The notes: generated from the letters alone by a model not told the origin. 64,000 bases of DNA from Myrica gale (GCA_963930655.1 OZ005602.1:28781840-28845839); one strand, 5' to 3'; shown: positions 11,342-24,090, counted from the first letter of the stretch. Made by a program: numbers and translations.

Positions 11342-12594
11342 ATGGATCCTGCAGTCTCAGAAGCCAAACCTTCGACACCCTTATTTTCAGCAGCAGCATG
11401 CGCTAGCAGTACTAGTAGTGCCAGCAGCGAGACCACCTGCAGTGAGACCGATGATAGCCCCGCAACTTCCAGCCGTTTCGAGCTCCAAGATGTGAAGTAT
11501 CAACTATCTTGCCTATCTGTCTCTGGGTCATGCTCGTATCGGTCTTTGGCGGTTCTTTCAGGCCATATTGGCTCAGTTTCCTCCTTGGCCTTGTGTGGCG
11601 AATTCATATTGAGTGCTTCACAAGGCAAGGATATCATAGTGTGGCAGCAGCCTGATTTGAGGCTGTTTACGAAGTTTGGACAAGGAGATGGCTCAGTAAA
11701 GGCGCTTGTAACGGTGGGAAACAAGGTTTTTACCGCTCATCAAGATAGTAGGATTAGAGTTTGGAAGGTGTCAAGAAGGTCAGAGAATATATTCAGACTT
11801 GTTGACACCCTTCCAACCACTAAGGACTATTTGGGGAAGTTCATGAAGCAAAGCAATTATGTCCAGACTCGGCGACACCACAAGAAGTTGTGGATTGAGC
11901 ATGCCGATAGCATCTCTTGCTTGACGGTCTATAACGGGTTGATTTACTCGGGGTCGTGGGATAAGACCCTTAAGGTGTGGAGGCTATCAGATTTGAAGTG
12001 CTTGGAATCTATCAAGGCGCATGATGATGCTATTAATGGGTTGGTGGCAAGGGGATCGTGTATTCTGCTTCCGCGGATGGGAAGATTAAGGCTTGGGGAA
12101 AGGAGGGGAAGAGTTCACACGCTTTGAAGGGAATTTTGGAGGGTCATAAGGATGTTTCCCTCAATACAGTGATAGTTTCCGACGACGGAAGATGGATTTA
12201 TGGAGGGGGATCCGATGGGTTTCTGATGGGGTGGGAGGGGAGTGGGAATTCTGCGACTTGGAAGGTAGTTTATGAGACCAAGGCACATCAAATGGCTGTT
12301 CTGTGTATGTGCCTAATGGGTGAGATCTTGTGCAGTGGCTCTGCGGATAAGAGTATTGGTATATGGAAAAGAGAGGCTTATGGTAAGCTTAGCAAAGTCG
12401 GGGTCATAAGTGGCCATCAAGGTCCAGTCAAGTGTTTGCAGGCCTCACCTAGTAATGTTGGTGGTGGGTTCATGCTCTACAGTGGAAGCCTCGATAAGAG
12501 CATAAGGGTATGGTGGGTTCCCAAGCACTCTCCTGAAAGAGATGATACCTCTCCAACGGAAAATGCAACGAGGAATTCTATCGTTGTGTGTTAG
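11342..12594 (+). CDS. JINGUBANG-type WD40 repeat protein, single frameshift
   Basis: Intronless gene for a seven-bladed WD40 propeller of the plant JINGUBANG family; the Arabidopsis member restrains pollen germination. ATG at 11342 is the first in frame (MDPAVSEAK). A Ser/Thr-rich N-terminus precedes the repeats. Repeats begin near VLSGHIGSVSSLA, VKALVTVGNK, IEHADSISCL, IKAHDDAING, LEGHKDVSL, TKAHQMAVL and ISGHQGPVKCL, with strands ending IIVW, IRVW, LKVW, IKAW, MGW, IGIW and IRVW. The frame breaks within the fourth repeat at about 12046-12056. Upstream it reads INGLVARGSC then runs off to a stop near 12127; downstream the +1 frame resumes VYSASADGKIKAW to TAG at 12592. One missing A in the ggcaaggggatc tract would explain this. 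All other repeats are intact, so the break is recent or a sequencing error. Without it the product would be about 417 residues. Confidence 0.85.
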
Positions 12595-15160
12595 AAAATT
12601 CTTTTAATGTTTGATTAATGGAGCACTGGTTCCTTTTTTCAGTGTCTGCGGTGCTTCAAAATTGGGTCTTGCAGTTGCGTCCTTTCCATAGCGCATGAAG
12701 AGTTTGTGGAGAATCAAGAGCGAAAAAAAAGGGGCTGTTGAAGCCTAATGTATCTTGGAGTTGATTTTTGGCTTTGAGATTTTATTTAGTAGTTATAGGC
12801 TAAAGTGTGAAGAACAGGATAAAGGGGAGTGATATTTGCTTTTGTTGTTGTTTTTCCTTTTCCTTTTCTCGGCCTCTTCCAATTTCCATTTCTTTTCAAT
12901 TGTAATTAGGGTTTGAGGAATCAATAAATGAGAATAAGTTATATGATTGGTTGGTTAAATGAGTCCATTGTAGCTTTTTGTAGTTTAGTGCAGAATAATC
13001 TAATCTTATTGGCAACCTATGCTTAATTAGTACAAAACTTCAGCTAAAGCGGATGAACATTAAGAAAAGAACATGGCATTGCTAGCTTCGAGCAGACACT
13101 GCTACCCCACCAATACTTGTAGAAAGAATGCTATGATGTTCTTAAGAAATCCCATGAAGCTTTAACAACCAGAGACCAAGATATGACAGATAGTTTGCTT
13201 ATTGGTAACTGCTAAAGAATATTTTCCTCCCTTATATTCTCTCTCTCTCTCTCTCAGATCTCTGGAGGCATGCGTGTCTTCTATGAGTGTTTTTTTCCCT
13301 GTTTAAAAAGTCAAAGAAATTGATCAAAGTAATCGAATCGAAAGCCCTCCTCACATCTACCCTTACTTTACAAAACAAAGAAGTGGATTCGTTGTTGAAG
13401 GTGCACAGAAGGGGACACAAAAGTGAGGCACTTGAAACACTCAGAAAATCAGCATTGTGGAACACACAAGTGGCTGAATTGTCTATACCTACTGTTTGGA
13501 AGTGGGGACGGCTTTTCCAAAGCTTCTTAAACTATGTTTCCACAATTTGAGAACTTTCTTAATGGTCCAAATCAATCTGGTACATGCTTGACTAACCCTC
13601 TTGTTGAATGGTCGGTTTGATATTATAAGCTAGCAGAGACCCATGAATTTTCCTTACTTTGGCCGCAATTTGGTCAAATGGTTGAAGGAAGATACAGCAT
13701 CAAGATGTTCAAAAGGAGAAATTACTTGATTTGGGCATAGAAGTCCTAAAAGAACAGAGACGATTCTTTAACCCCTTGTTCAAGCAAAGCAGTACAGCTT
13801 GCTGAACCCGCAAGCGGTGTACCAACAGTATCCTCAGTTCAACAGCTGGTCCTGATTTTGATAAACATGCATTCGTTTTCTATACTTGTTGCAACAGCAA
13901 AAGCGAACCAGGATCTACTGTATTGGACCACAAAAGGGTACAAGGGATAAAGAACAACTGATATAGTCAAGGTTGAAGCCCAGTTGATACCACCCAAGTT
14001 CACTAGCTCCAAGGTTAAAAGTTAAATTGAAATCGCTTGCGAAAGAAAAACCTGACCATAAGCCTAATGGATGAGCTTGACACTCTCTAACGGTCTTGCT
14101 AGAGTTGTGGTGGCGAACTTATCCATTGGACAGTAGCTATGGCTCAAATCGGAAAATTCTGCAACAGGAGAGTACTCTAATGATCACTCTCAAGGAGAGT
14201 TGCTATGCTAATTACTCATTTCCCTTCTTTTAAAAAAATAATTATATATAGTCACGATTCATGTGAAAGCAAGCAAGGTACTATACAAAGCTGCAGAATA
14301 TAGAAAGTTGCTTCCCTCCCATGAAAACCATATTGACAGATTGTTTGCGACTTGGTTGTGGGGCATTTCTAATTTTTTTTACTCTGCATAATTTTAGATG
14401 TTTTTGCTATAGAAAGAGCAACTGCCCTCTAAATTGGACCAGCCTTTGCTTTTTGCCGGGAGACATTTCTTGGGGCAATATATCAATGAAGCATAGTAGC
14501 CATCTTAACCAACAAGAAGGAAGCTTAAACAATGATTCAGCCAAACCGCACCATCTTTTAGTTTAGGGTTCTTGAAGACCGTGGACCAGCCTAAAAAGAA
14601 ACATTTATAAATTAAGCCGACCAAACTCAACTTTTTTCGAAATGGGAATGTCCCTTGCAATTGGTTTGCCGCCTGCCTAACTCATCTAAAATCTTATCAA
14701 TCCTAGAGAACCAAATAAAGTACCAACAGGAATCAGAAGCATTCAGCGAAGGAGAAAGGATGAAAACGCAAAAAACTCAACCTTTTCTAGCCCGAAACAT
14801 CTGGGAAAGAGAGTATTGTATTAGAAAATGAAGAGGAGACGTGTTCTAATAGGCAGAAAAAAATTTACAAATCTTAGGAAGTGCCAACGAGCAATGTCAA
14901 CGGCAGTTTCGAATCTCGGTCGACACCAAAGGACCTATTTGTTCCTTACAAACCATTTTTTTTTTCTTGATGAACGCGTGCTTTGATACGGACAAGTTCC
15001 ACACGTCAGTATCCAAGGAACCTTGGCAATCCGAAAGGATACAAATGCAGGGAATTTGTCGTTACGACCAGATGGCACTTCAGTATCCAAAATTCAAAAT
15101 ACCCTCAGCAATCCAGCTAGATAAGAGCAGGGTTTTGTCCAACTAGATTGTACTTACCTG
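12595..15160. other. Intergenic, no recognisable gene
   Basis: Starts with the WD40 gene's 3' region (AATAAATGAG near 12923). A (CT)n run at 13238-13255 is followed by a moderately GC-rich stretch to about 14570 with open frames of 80-90 codons. One at 13287-13550 contains LTLQNKEVDSLLKVHRRGH, but I recognise no family and see no splice partners. Confidence 0.4.
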
Positions 15161-15296
15161 TTGATAACCGTACTCTGTTTCTTTATATAATAGAAGTCAG
15201 AACTTTCGCGAAACAAAAAACATAAATGTTGATAACTGTACTCTGTTTCTTTATATAATAGAAGTCAGAATTTTCGCAAAAAAAATAACATAAATG
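15161..15296. repeat. Tandem duplication, 2 x 68 bp
   Basis: Positions 15161-15228 and 15229-15296 are direct head-to-tail copies beginning TTGATAAC and ending CATAAATG, differing at a handful of positions. The repeat lies downstream of the UBP24 gene and is non-coding. Confidence 0.85.
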
Positions 15297-15940
15297 CACA
15301 AGAACTACGAGATCAGCTTGGTACCTTCTTTTTTTAACCTCAGGGACTAAGCTGACAGGAAGTGAAGGTGGTATTTATGCCAAAAAAAACACACTAAAAA
15401 CACTAGACTATAAACCTCAGCAAACGCAATCACTCCTAGTTCTCAAGTTCAAAACACAGCCCATGGCATCGCAATCCAAATTAATAATGAGAAACGATTG
15501 AAAATCAAACCAAAAGCACTTCAACTTTGATGAGGAAGAAAAAAAGGAAAGAATGTAGTGATCTTTGGTACATGGTTGCAAAAATATAACGAGGAATCAG
15601 GGGAGGCACGGCCATCTTGATGAGAACAATGAGACTGAATAATATTAAGAATTTAGTAAATTTAGCCATATGCTAATAATTTCAACACATGTTCATTACA
15701 ATGACTCCAAAACTGCATGACACGATTACAAGAGAAAAGAATAGTTACAACTATTACCACTTAAACCACCCTCGTAGAGGAAACATCCAAAGCACTCCCC
15801 ACCCCTCACCAAAAAGGCCCTCATCCTTTCGGGGCCTGTCTTGCTCATCAGTAGTAAAATGTCGAACCTCTCCGACAAATTACACTAACGAGAAGGACCA
15901 CTCAAAAGGAAAGGGATGCGTATTAAACTCCTTGGTTACC

Positions 15941-18900
15941 TTACCATACTTGTTTGTAGAAGAGGACATATGCCTGGTCATGCAACACCTTACTTGCACC
16001 AATGGCACTGACCGAGGCATCATCAAACCGTAGCCATTGACCGCTGGGATAGCGAGCATCAGCTGTATAATGCCCCTTTGACGGCTCCCTCCCATGATGA
16101 GTTACTGTAGCTACAAGTTCGTATCTTCGACTCTGTACAAAGAATAGAAAGAGAAAAAGCGTTCAGCCTGTAATTATCTTAAAGATTTGTCTCGCAATTC
16201 CAATATTGAGCCAACAGAGGAGCTAGATTATAGAAATCGCTTCCTAAAACAGAATGCTAGAAGGCAGAAGGCGATAATTTTGTTCCCAAAAGAAACTGGA
16301 TACAGGGGAAACGTTGTTTGATGATAATAATAATAGGAGCATCACCTCATTTGATGAAGAAACAAGCAGTTCACGACCCAACACCAATTCAAGAGGAAAG
16401 TGCACAGGCTTTATCAACTTTGTGCTTCCTTGGCTTCCATAACCAAAACGCATCAGGTGTAATATCAGTATCTTTGAAAGAGTCTGTATCTTAACAGATT
16501 TGCTGGCAGTCACAACACCAGCCTGTTAACGCAGAAAAAGCACCTGATGAGTATCTAATTGCGTATCACTGAGAGAAAGGAGAGAGAGAGAGAGAGAGGG
16601 CACAATAGAGGAGTCTATCATTTTCAAATAGTTTGGATATAGACAGCACGTGTTTCCTCTTCCTCAGTTATGGCAGTTACAACGTATGTCAACCAGCAGA
16701 CAGCATTTTAACATGTCATACACAAATGGACCGATACCCAAAAAATGACCAAAAGGCGCCCATGGGGGTGAGGGGGGAGTTACCTTTCCAGTTGTTGATG
16801 TTCGGTAGCCCTCCAGAGATTCTGGTACCGAAAACAAATGAAGAGCATCCTCAATAGTACGAACGGCTTCAGGGTAAATATCAAGGTGCAGCAAGAGAAA
16901 TGGTTGAACAGTCGCAGAAGCTTTATTTCCTGCTCCATGCAAAGAAAAAAAAAAAATACATAAAAACCAGGACTCACGAAAGGGCAAAATATTTTAGTCC
17001 GAATTCCAAAGGAAACTCACATCTCATAGACACAGAAGGAGTACATTTCCAGGGAAAAGCATCTCAGTAAATGTACATGTTCAATAATCATATATGTGGA
17101 AAGAAAGAAAAAAAGGAAACGTCATTAAAAATATTTCCTTTCAAGGGGCGTGGTAAAGAAACCACCTTTATTATCATTTCGCTTTTGTGATCAACATACT
17201 AAGAGTGAGTCACTTAACAGAGATAGAAATATAACATATAGAGACATTTCACGTGTAGTTTTTTGCTAATCTAGCACATCAGATTATGCATTGGCTTAGG
17301 CAGTCACTTCCCACAAATAGATTCTAGAGAGGAAATATATCTTATAGAACAATCTCTATAGTCTTTTGTTTTATCCTGGCTTTCTAATTGAAGCACAAAA
17401 GACAGGAAATAATTTCCATATATAAACTAGAAGCAGTCAAAATGGTTGAGAACCAGCACAACCCTGAACATGAAAAAAAAAATTACAAACCAAAAGGGGA
17501 AAAGAAAAAAACAACTATACTTGCATGAATTACATAACTGCCCTACCTCTAGCCTTTACCAGACTTCTCAGCTGTCCCCCAAATATATCACTTAGTTCTG
17601 ACTGGACAAAACTTTGAGTTCTTGTCACTGCTGATTTGTTCTTTCGGCCAACTGTCTCCCATTCATCGTCCTCTGCAGATGAAACCAGAGATGATTTGTT
17701 TCCACTAATGCTTGAAGACTGCCCCTCAAGTTTAAGTAACTCATCATGCATTCGGTCCATGATGAAGCTCAGAAACTCCTGAGCATCTTCCTGCCTGAAA
17801 ATACAACACCAGAGACCAACTTAAACTAATCACAAGTATCAAAATGTACAAAATCCTACATAATACAGAAATAGATGCTAAGCAAGCTAGAGTTACTAAA
17901 CAATTTCTGCTTCTATTCAAACAACTGTTAAGTCTTATAGGCATCTTCTTTCCCTTTGTCCCCTGGGTTCACACAAATACTTCCTAAATCAGCAGAACAA
18001 AAACTAAGATTGCCAACAAGTAAAATCTGGCATTCTCCAGTAAAATAAACTTACTAGCAATGAAATATTCACAGTACGATTGCCACTCACAAGAAGCAAC
18101 ATTTTGGAAAGCTGTTTCACACGTAAAAGATGATCAAAGCAAAAAAAAGAAAAGAAGAAGACAGAGAATACTGACTAGCATGGGAAGTGTGAAGATAGTC
18201 ACGTGACACCCAACACATATCAATCATTAATATTTTTCATGGCACACTATCACTGACTATCTGATTGGCATGCCTTGAGAAGGCCCCATATTTTAACACC
18301 ATTACATTTTTATATTAATATATTCCATGGCACATTACCATTTGCAGGCCAACACATTGCCAAAAGGGTCAAGAACGCAATGGATAGGGATTTGGTTATT
18401 CTGTTTGATTCGCTATAATAAAATACATTGCTCAAGAAAATATACCCAACAAAAACGAAGATGATGGTAGGGGAGAAAAGAACTTTCCATACAGAGAGGG
18501 CAGACTCTGTTTAATTGTTGTCTTTTTTTGTGATGTATTTTATAGCCATGTTCGTTTCAGGCCACGTCCTTGCACCATCGTATATCAGTAAAGCGATCCC
18601 ATTACACAATCGAAGCCATTTAATGATGCTACAAAAACGACATCAGCACTTTGTAATTGTATATATTTTCAACCGACTGAAATGTTCTTAAGGACTGATG
18701 AGATAAGTTCATGATTGGCTCACTGTCTATAAAAGGTTGGATAGGATTGTATTTAGTAGTACCGGATATAAAACATAAGTTCCGCATTTGACACCCACAT
18801 GGAGAGGAATAAAATGTACAAACTAAAATAAAAAATGTTAAGTAACTTTACTGGATTGGACTGATAAGATGTGACTGGTGCACCATATATAAGAGGTTAT

Positions 18901-21357
18901 ACTTATCCACATTAACACGTAAATATAATCATTACGATGGATTGTCGCCAGCAAGCTTGACCGAACAGCAGTTGGTCATTGACAGTGAACTCAAGTCGCA
19001 TTCTACCTCTCTATAAGTGCCCTCAAGTTGACCAATTGTAGCTTTTAGCTAAATTGATGGCAAATAGACTCCCCAACAGCCGTATAAATCATACTATCTC
19101 TTGGTGGCATCATTATATATATCCCACATGGAAGTGTGACACATCCAAGGGAACATTTTGTATCCAGTCCGAATGGTATTGCCAAAAATGGAAGTGGATA
19201 ATTCAATCCAGTCCAGCTTCCATAGATGGAGCGCCAAACAAGGCAAATGTACAAGTATTGACATAGAACCAGCACATACCTTGGTCTACCTGAGATGCTG
19301 CTTGGTATATCTGGAGAAAAATTTTTGAGAACCCCTTCAAACATGACAGGCCTAAAAGGCCTACCAGTCTCAAGAATAGCCATATCTTTCTTTAAGCTTG
19401 GGCCATTTGGCATGCCAAAGTCAGCAATGAATTCTGCAAATGCAATTAATGTCGGATAGCCAACCTAGAAATCAAAGTACAAAATGGGCACAGATTAGGC
19501 ATGAATGGAGTCTACATTTTGATTGCATATTATGCGTGCAAGGCGGCTACATTGGGATGGCATAGACATCAAATGTACAACTCCAGCATATAGTATGCTT
19601 TGTATTTGTCTAATTCAACTTTAATCAAGACTGAAAATCAGTTCCACTAAAACAAAGTAATGGGCTAAAGGATAATTAAATCAACACAAACACATAGCAT
19701 GACGAAAATAGACCTTGGGGATGTTGCGAGTTCTCAAGTCCTGCAGAAGCTGAACAAAAGGAGAACAGGACAGGAGAGCCTGTAGAGTGGCATTAAGAAA
19801 GCACAAATTCCCTGAGTTGATTAAACCTCTAGGTAAAAGGTTTCTGTAAGACATAGGCCCATTAGATGCCTTCCGGAAGTCATCTTTGGCAACAAACACA
19901 GATGAACCAGTGAAACCTCCATTCTGCTCTGTGTCATGCAATTTCAAACTTGAAAGCTGAATTGAGGGACCATCTTCATTCGGGTATGCATGCGGTGAAG
20001 AAGAATCAATGCTATCTGTGTTCACTTCTTCCACGCCATTAATGAGAGGTGAGCCATAGATACAACCATCAAGACTTCCATTTTCTTTGGGAGTTCCAAG
20101 CACTCCAGGTAAATGATCATTTGATCTTTTAGCATCCTTTAGTTCATCATCCTTCTTAAGCATATCCGAGGACAGAACACCATTTGGGCCTTTTGGAGAA
20201 TCCAGCTGTTTGCTTGATTCACCATTAAGACCACCCACAGGTTTAACAGAATTCACTGAACCAAATTTCAATTCTTTCTTCTCCACCGCCTTTTCAGCAT
20301 CCCCCGATAACTTCTTTAGCAGCAATGACTTGGTTTCATCTTCGCTGAATGACCCAAATACTAACACCTTCAAGAATCAACAAAAACCACCAAAAACCCG
20401 ACAGTCGAGCAGAATTAATAGCCATAATAGTTTTCAGAAGTTGCATAACAAATCAGCACATGACCAAGCATTACATATTTAACCACATATCCTACCGGTA
20501 TTTTAGGGGTTGAAGCCAGTTAACCATGGCAATATTGCAGGGTGAGTATATCATGGAAAATTTGTGATATAGATTATTCTTAAAACTAAATCTGCATTCA
20601 AGATCTACTTATTGCTCGTGCTCGTTACGTAACATATTCCAAGAAAAAAAATGAAGCACGAGAAATCCAAAATAACGCAAAATTCCAACAGGTAGAGTAT
20701 AGAAAGGAGACATTGAAATACTAGCTATATATGTTTGAATCATACCCAACAAAAAAAAATAGTTAAATACATCTAATATATCACCTGCCATCTAATAAAG
20801 CTTCCATGTAAAAGAAAACCACCGTGAGCAGCAGTAAAAATAATAATAAGTAACAAGTTCTGTCTCTTACTGAGAACCATCAGTGTCATCATACCATCGT
20901 ACGCAAAGAAAATCAATGCTGAACAAGAAGACCGATAAAATTGGGAAACTCGCATGTTTACAACCAATAAAGAGAAGTGGCGAAATCTAAATCTTTCCCA
21001 ATCATCACAACCCAAGCAACAACTAAACCAAACAAACGCACACATTCGCATGCAGGCCACAACAATCCACCAATGGATACTTGCAAATTCCTACTCTTTC
21101 CAATCCAACAAAATTTCCCAAGATCAAAACCTTAGAAACCTATCAAATTTCCTTCCATTATAAGCTAAACCACAATTCAAACATGGCAAAAACTCAATTT
21201 TTATCCGAACAAATATAATAAACGAAACCACGGATAATCAAAACTTCTCTTTTTGAAGCAAATCCAACGAACAACACCACTCTTAAACCAAAAGCCCACA
21301 TTAAATCCACTTTCTCTTAAGCAAAAGACAAATAAAATCTACCTTAGAATCACTCAT
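15941..21357 (-). CDS. UBP24: Ubiquitin-specific protease UBP24-like (7 exons)
   Basis: Deubiquitinating cysteine protease that cleaves ubiquitin from conjugates. Exons on the minus strand: 21357-21343, 20367-19714, 19464-19280, 17794-17547, 16929-16784, 16522-16346, 16132-15941; all junctions are GT-AG and frames join, giving 538 residues. The family in Arabidopsis has about 550. The first exon encodes only MSDSK. The Cys box [12 protein letters not shown] has its nucleophile near residue 194, the QEDAQEFL box opens exon 4, and the His box [15 protein letters not shown] (His near 496) and WLRFDDASV (Asp near 512) are in exon 7, so catalytic elements are complete. An acidic/Ser-rich linker (about 30-170) precedes the catalytic domain and another stretch ([14 protein letters not shown]) interrupts it, as in UBP24. 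An upstream open frame overlaps the start codon (see 21350-21577). Confidence 0.9.
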
Positions 21358-21577
21358 TGTGTTTAGCAGAAGACCAAATACCCGAACACGGAACCGTCAA
21401 ATTAGACTCCGATTTCAGAGAAGAGAGGTTTTGTATAGAAGAGGAAACGAGAGCAAAGGGGAAAAAGTCTAATAGGGTTTTATGAGGAGACCCTGAAGGA
21501 GCAGAGGAGAGAGAGGCGTCGATTGAAGACATGAACAGAAGAGAGAGGACTGAGCCGTTGTGTAGGAGAGAGAGCAT
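21350..21577 (-). promoter_or_regulatory. Upstream ORF overlapping the UBP24 start codon
   Basis: An ATG at 21577 opens a 75-codon frame whose TGA (21352-21350) lies just inside the UBP24 coding start (ATG 21357-21355), in another frame. If the transcript begins upstream of 21577, translation of this frame would compete with initiation at the main ATG. The transcription start is unknown and no TATA box is evident. Confidence 0.35.
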
Positions 21578-21603
21578 TTATCGAAGGAACCCTCCCTTCT
21601 TTG

Positions 21604-21903
21604 GCCCACAAGCTTAAGCATTCCACTGCACAGAGGGGGGTGGGGAGAGATAGAAAGAGAGATAATGGAAATTTTGTGGCTTCCTAGTTCCTTGCTCGGT
21701 TAGGTTTTAAGGTTTACCATATTTTATTCCGACTCCGAGAGTCAGATAGAGATTGATTTTCCCTTCTTTTTAAAAAAATTTTAACTAGATGGAGGTGGCT
21801 AATTTCAGTTATCACTATAAATAATTTTATTATCTTTGTGCTTGCATCGTTATCAAAATATTTTTTTTTTTGTGCAAAATCCTGACCGTAGGTGGAATAC
21901 ATT
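21604..21903. other. UBP24 upstream region
   Basis: Short promoter-proximal DNA with GA-rich tracts, then AT-rich DNA leading into the transposon cluster. Confidence 0.35.
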
Positions 21904-22102
21904 GGGGATGTTTAAGCCCCAAATAATTGGGGCCAAATATTTGGGTTTAATATTAAAATATTCTTCACATAATTTTTTATTATTATAATACTTATTAAAA
22001 ATCTTCTCTCTCTTCACTTTTTCACCAACTCTCGTAACATATCAATACTTTATAATATTTCTCAAACCTCAGTACCCAAAATTTTCACCCTCAAACATCC
22101 CC
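21904..22102 (+). mobile_element. MITE with GGGGATGTTT termini and ATT duplication
   Basis: A 199-bp element starts GGGGATGTTTAAG and ends CTCAAACATCCCC, inverted termini of about 13 bp. It is flanked by ATT (21901-21903 and 22103-22105). Its interior TCTCTCTTCACTTTTTCACC resembles the three MITEs beginning GG(C/T)GCGTTTG, suggesting a related Harbinger/Tourist-type family. Confidence 0.65.
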
Positions 22103-22255
22103 ATTTTCTTCTGAACTTTCACGGTGTCTCTCCTTCGACCCTTATTTTTTTTCTTTTTTTCTAAATAATTCTTCAACCCCCATCCATTATCCCATCCATC
22201 ATACCTTTTCCTTCTAATGTCTTTCCATGAGTTCTATCAAATTCAAGACAACTCA

Positions 22256-22442
22256 GGTGCGTTTGCACCAAAAATTTCACAAAATATTTCATCAACTCAC
22301 AATAAAATACTACAATATAATCTCTCTCTCTTCCATTAAAAAATTATAAAAATATAAAAAATTACCTCTCTCTTCACTTTTTCACTAAACCCAATACCAA
22401 CATTAAACCCTATACAAAAAAAATTTCAACACAAACGTAACC
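22256..22442 (+). mobile_element. Tourist-like MITE, copy B
   Basis: 187-bp element with termini GGTGCGTTTG and CAAACGTAACC, flanked by TCA (22253-22255 and 22443-22445). The interior matches copies at 10291 and 23271, including AATATAATCTCTCTCTC and a TTCACTAAACCCAATACC stretch. Confidence 0.7.
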
Positions 22443-22588
22443 TCAGTAGATTCGATATGCAAAGGTGCTCATGATAAGAACAAACCTCGAATTGATTGAG
22501 CTGGAGTGTAGAGATCCAAAAGTTGCAGTCCATGAGGGGGTTGAGGTTTTGTTTCAATGTATTCACATGAAATCTATCCCTAGTATGT

Positions 22589-22960
22589 AAGGTTGAAAAT
22601 CGGAAATGCGGCCCGGACCGCATTTTCGGTTCTCTTATATTAAAGGACTGGACCGGACTACTTATCAGTATTCTGGTCCGGTCCAGTCTTCTGAAATGCG
22701 GTCACTTAAATGGTCCAGACCGGATTTATTTTAAAAAAAAATTAAAAAATTTATTTGCAGAAAGCACTGCGCAGTGCTGCAGTGCACTGCACAGAGATTT
22801 TTGTTTTTTTAATATATTAAAAAAAATTTTAAAAAGTTTACTAAATATGGTTCGGACCGCATATCATAAATTTATAAACCGAACCGGACCGTATTTAAAA
22901 AAAAGGACCGGACCGGACCGCAAATTCTATCTGATCCGCGGTCCGGTTTTGTTCAACCCT
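22589..22960 (+). mobile_element. hAT-type MITE, 372 bp
   Basis: Termini AAGGTTGAA and TTCAACCCT are inverted repeats with one mismatch, of the (C/T)AGGGTTG kind common in hAT elements. The element is bracketed by 8-bp duplications TAGTATGT (22581-22588) and AAGTATGT (22961-22968), one mismatch, as hAT transposases generate. Both arms are filled with GGACCGGACC-type repeats in inverse orientation, and the centre carries the near-palindrome GCACTGCGCAGTGC, so the whole can fold back. It contains no coding sequence. Confidence 0.8.
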
Positions 22961-23270
22961 AAGTATGTGGTACTTTTGGCAATTGGCATAAGTTTTGAGA
23001 TACGATGTGGGTAAGTCCAAGTATGATTATTTTTGTGTAAAGATATATATATAGAGAGAGAGTTGAACTTGTAAGTTCACGTGGATGTATGTCTCAATGG
23101 GTAAGTTTAAAGTTATGTGTTTAGGGTTAATTGTGTTGATTTTTGTAGTAATTTGCTCTAGTTATGTTCATATATGCTACCAACCGTTTGAAGTCATATT
23201 CAACATATCGGCCTAATAATTATCCAGTTTATGTAGATAAAAACTCCAAGATTAGTCGAAGTGCGCTTAA

Positions 23271-23469
23271 GGGTGCGTTTGTGTACCAAAATTTTACCCC
23301 CTCTAAAATTTTAACACAATTAAATATTACAATATAATCTCTCTCTCCTCATCAAATCATTACTATTCATTACAAAAAAATATAAAAAATTACATCTCTC
23401 TTCACTTTTTCACTAAACCCAATACCTAAAATTTTAACAACACTAAAATTTTACAACACAAACACAACC
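23271..23469 (+). mobile_element. Tourist-like MITE, copy C
   Basis: 199-bp element with termini GGGTGCGTTTG and CAAACACAACC, flanked by TAA (23268-23270 and 23470-23472), the canonical Harbinger/Tourist target. Interior matches copies A and B. Confidence 0.75.
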
Positions 23470-23472
23470 TAA

Positions 23473-24081
23473 GTTAGTTCGGACACTCATTTAAACAAAT
23501 TGTTTTAATTAATTTGATAAGAATAATTAAGGAACCTTCTAAATCTTTTAAAAATAATAATGTTGCGATGAGAAGAGATGACCATTTAGCATAAAAAGAT
23601 AATAGTTAGAATTTTAGAAATTTGGTGGGATAGAAGGGAACATAGTTAAGTTTTTTTGGGGGCAGATTTTCCTTGAGTAAGTTCTTCAATTTTTCTTGGA
23701 TTTTCATGATCTCTCTATTATTTTCAATTATGGTATATTGGATTCTAAACTTTTTTTTACCTATTTTGTATATTAATAAGTAGAAGCCTAGGAAAAAAAA
23801 GTAGAAAAAATTACTGTCAGAACAAACAGTTCCATTTTTAGAGAGTAATGCTCCTCCAAATTACCTTTTAAACAGATTGATTAGGACTGGGTTCACTTCC
23901 TCTATTAAAATTGTGCAGCTCAACCTTTGTGTTATTTTTGATTTTTTTTCCCAAATAAAGCAGATAACAGGCGCCCCTCTAGAAAAGGAATGACTTTAAA
24001 CAAGAAAAAAAAAACAGCTGCAATATTTATCTTACCTCCTAGGCACTTACATGGTTACCAATTTAATTTCCAAACTTTTAA
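23473..24081. other. Intergenic, no recognisable gene
   Basis: AT-rich spacer between the MITE at 23271 and the Mutator-type element at 24091; nothing recognised. Confidence 0.5.
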
Positions 24082-24090
24082 TAATTTTTA

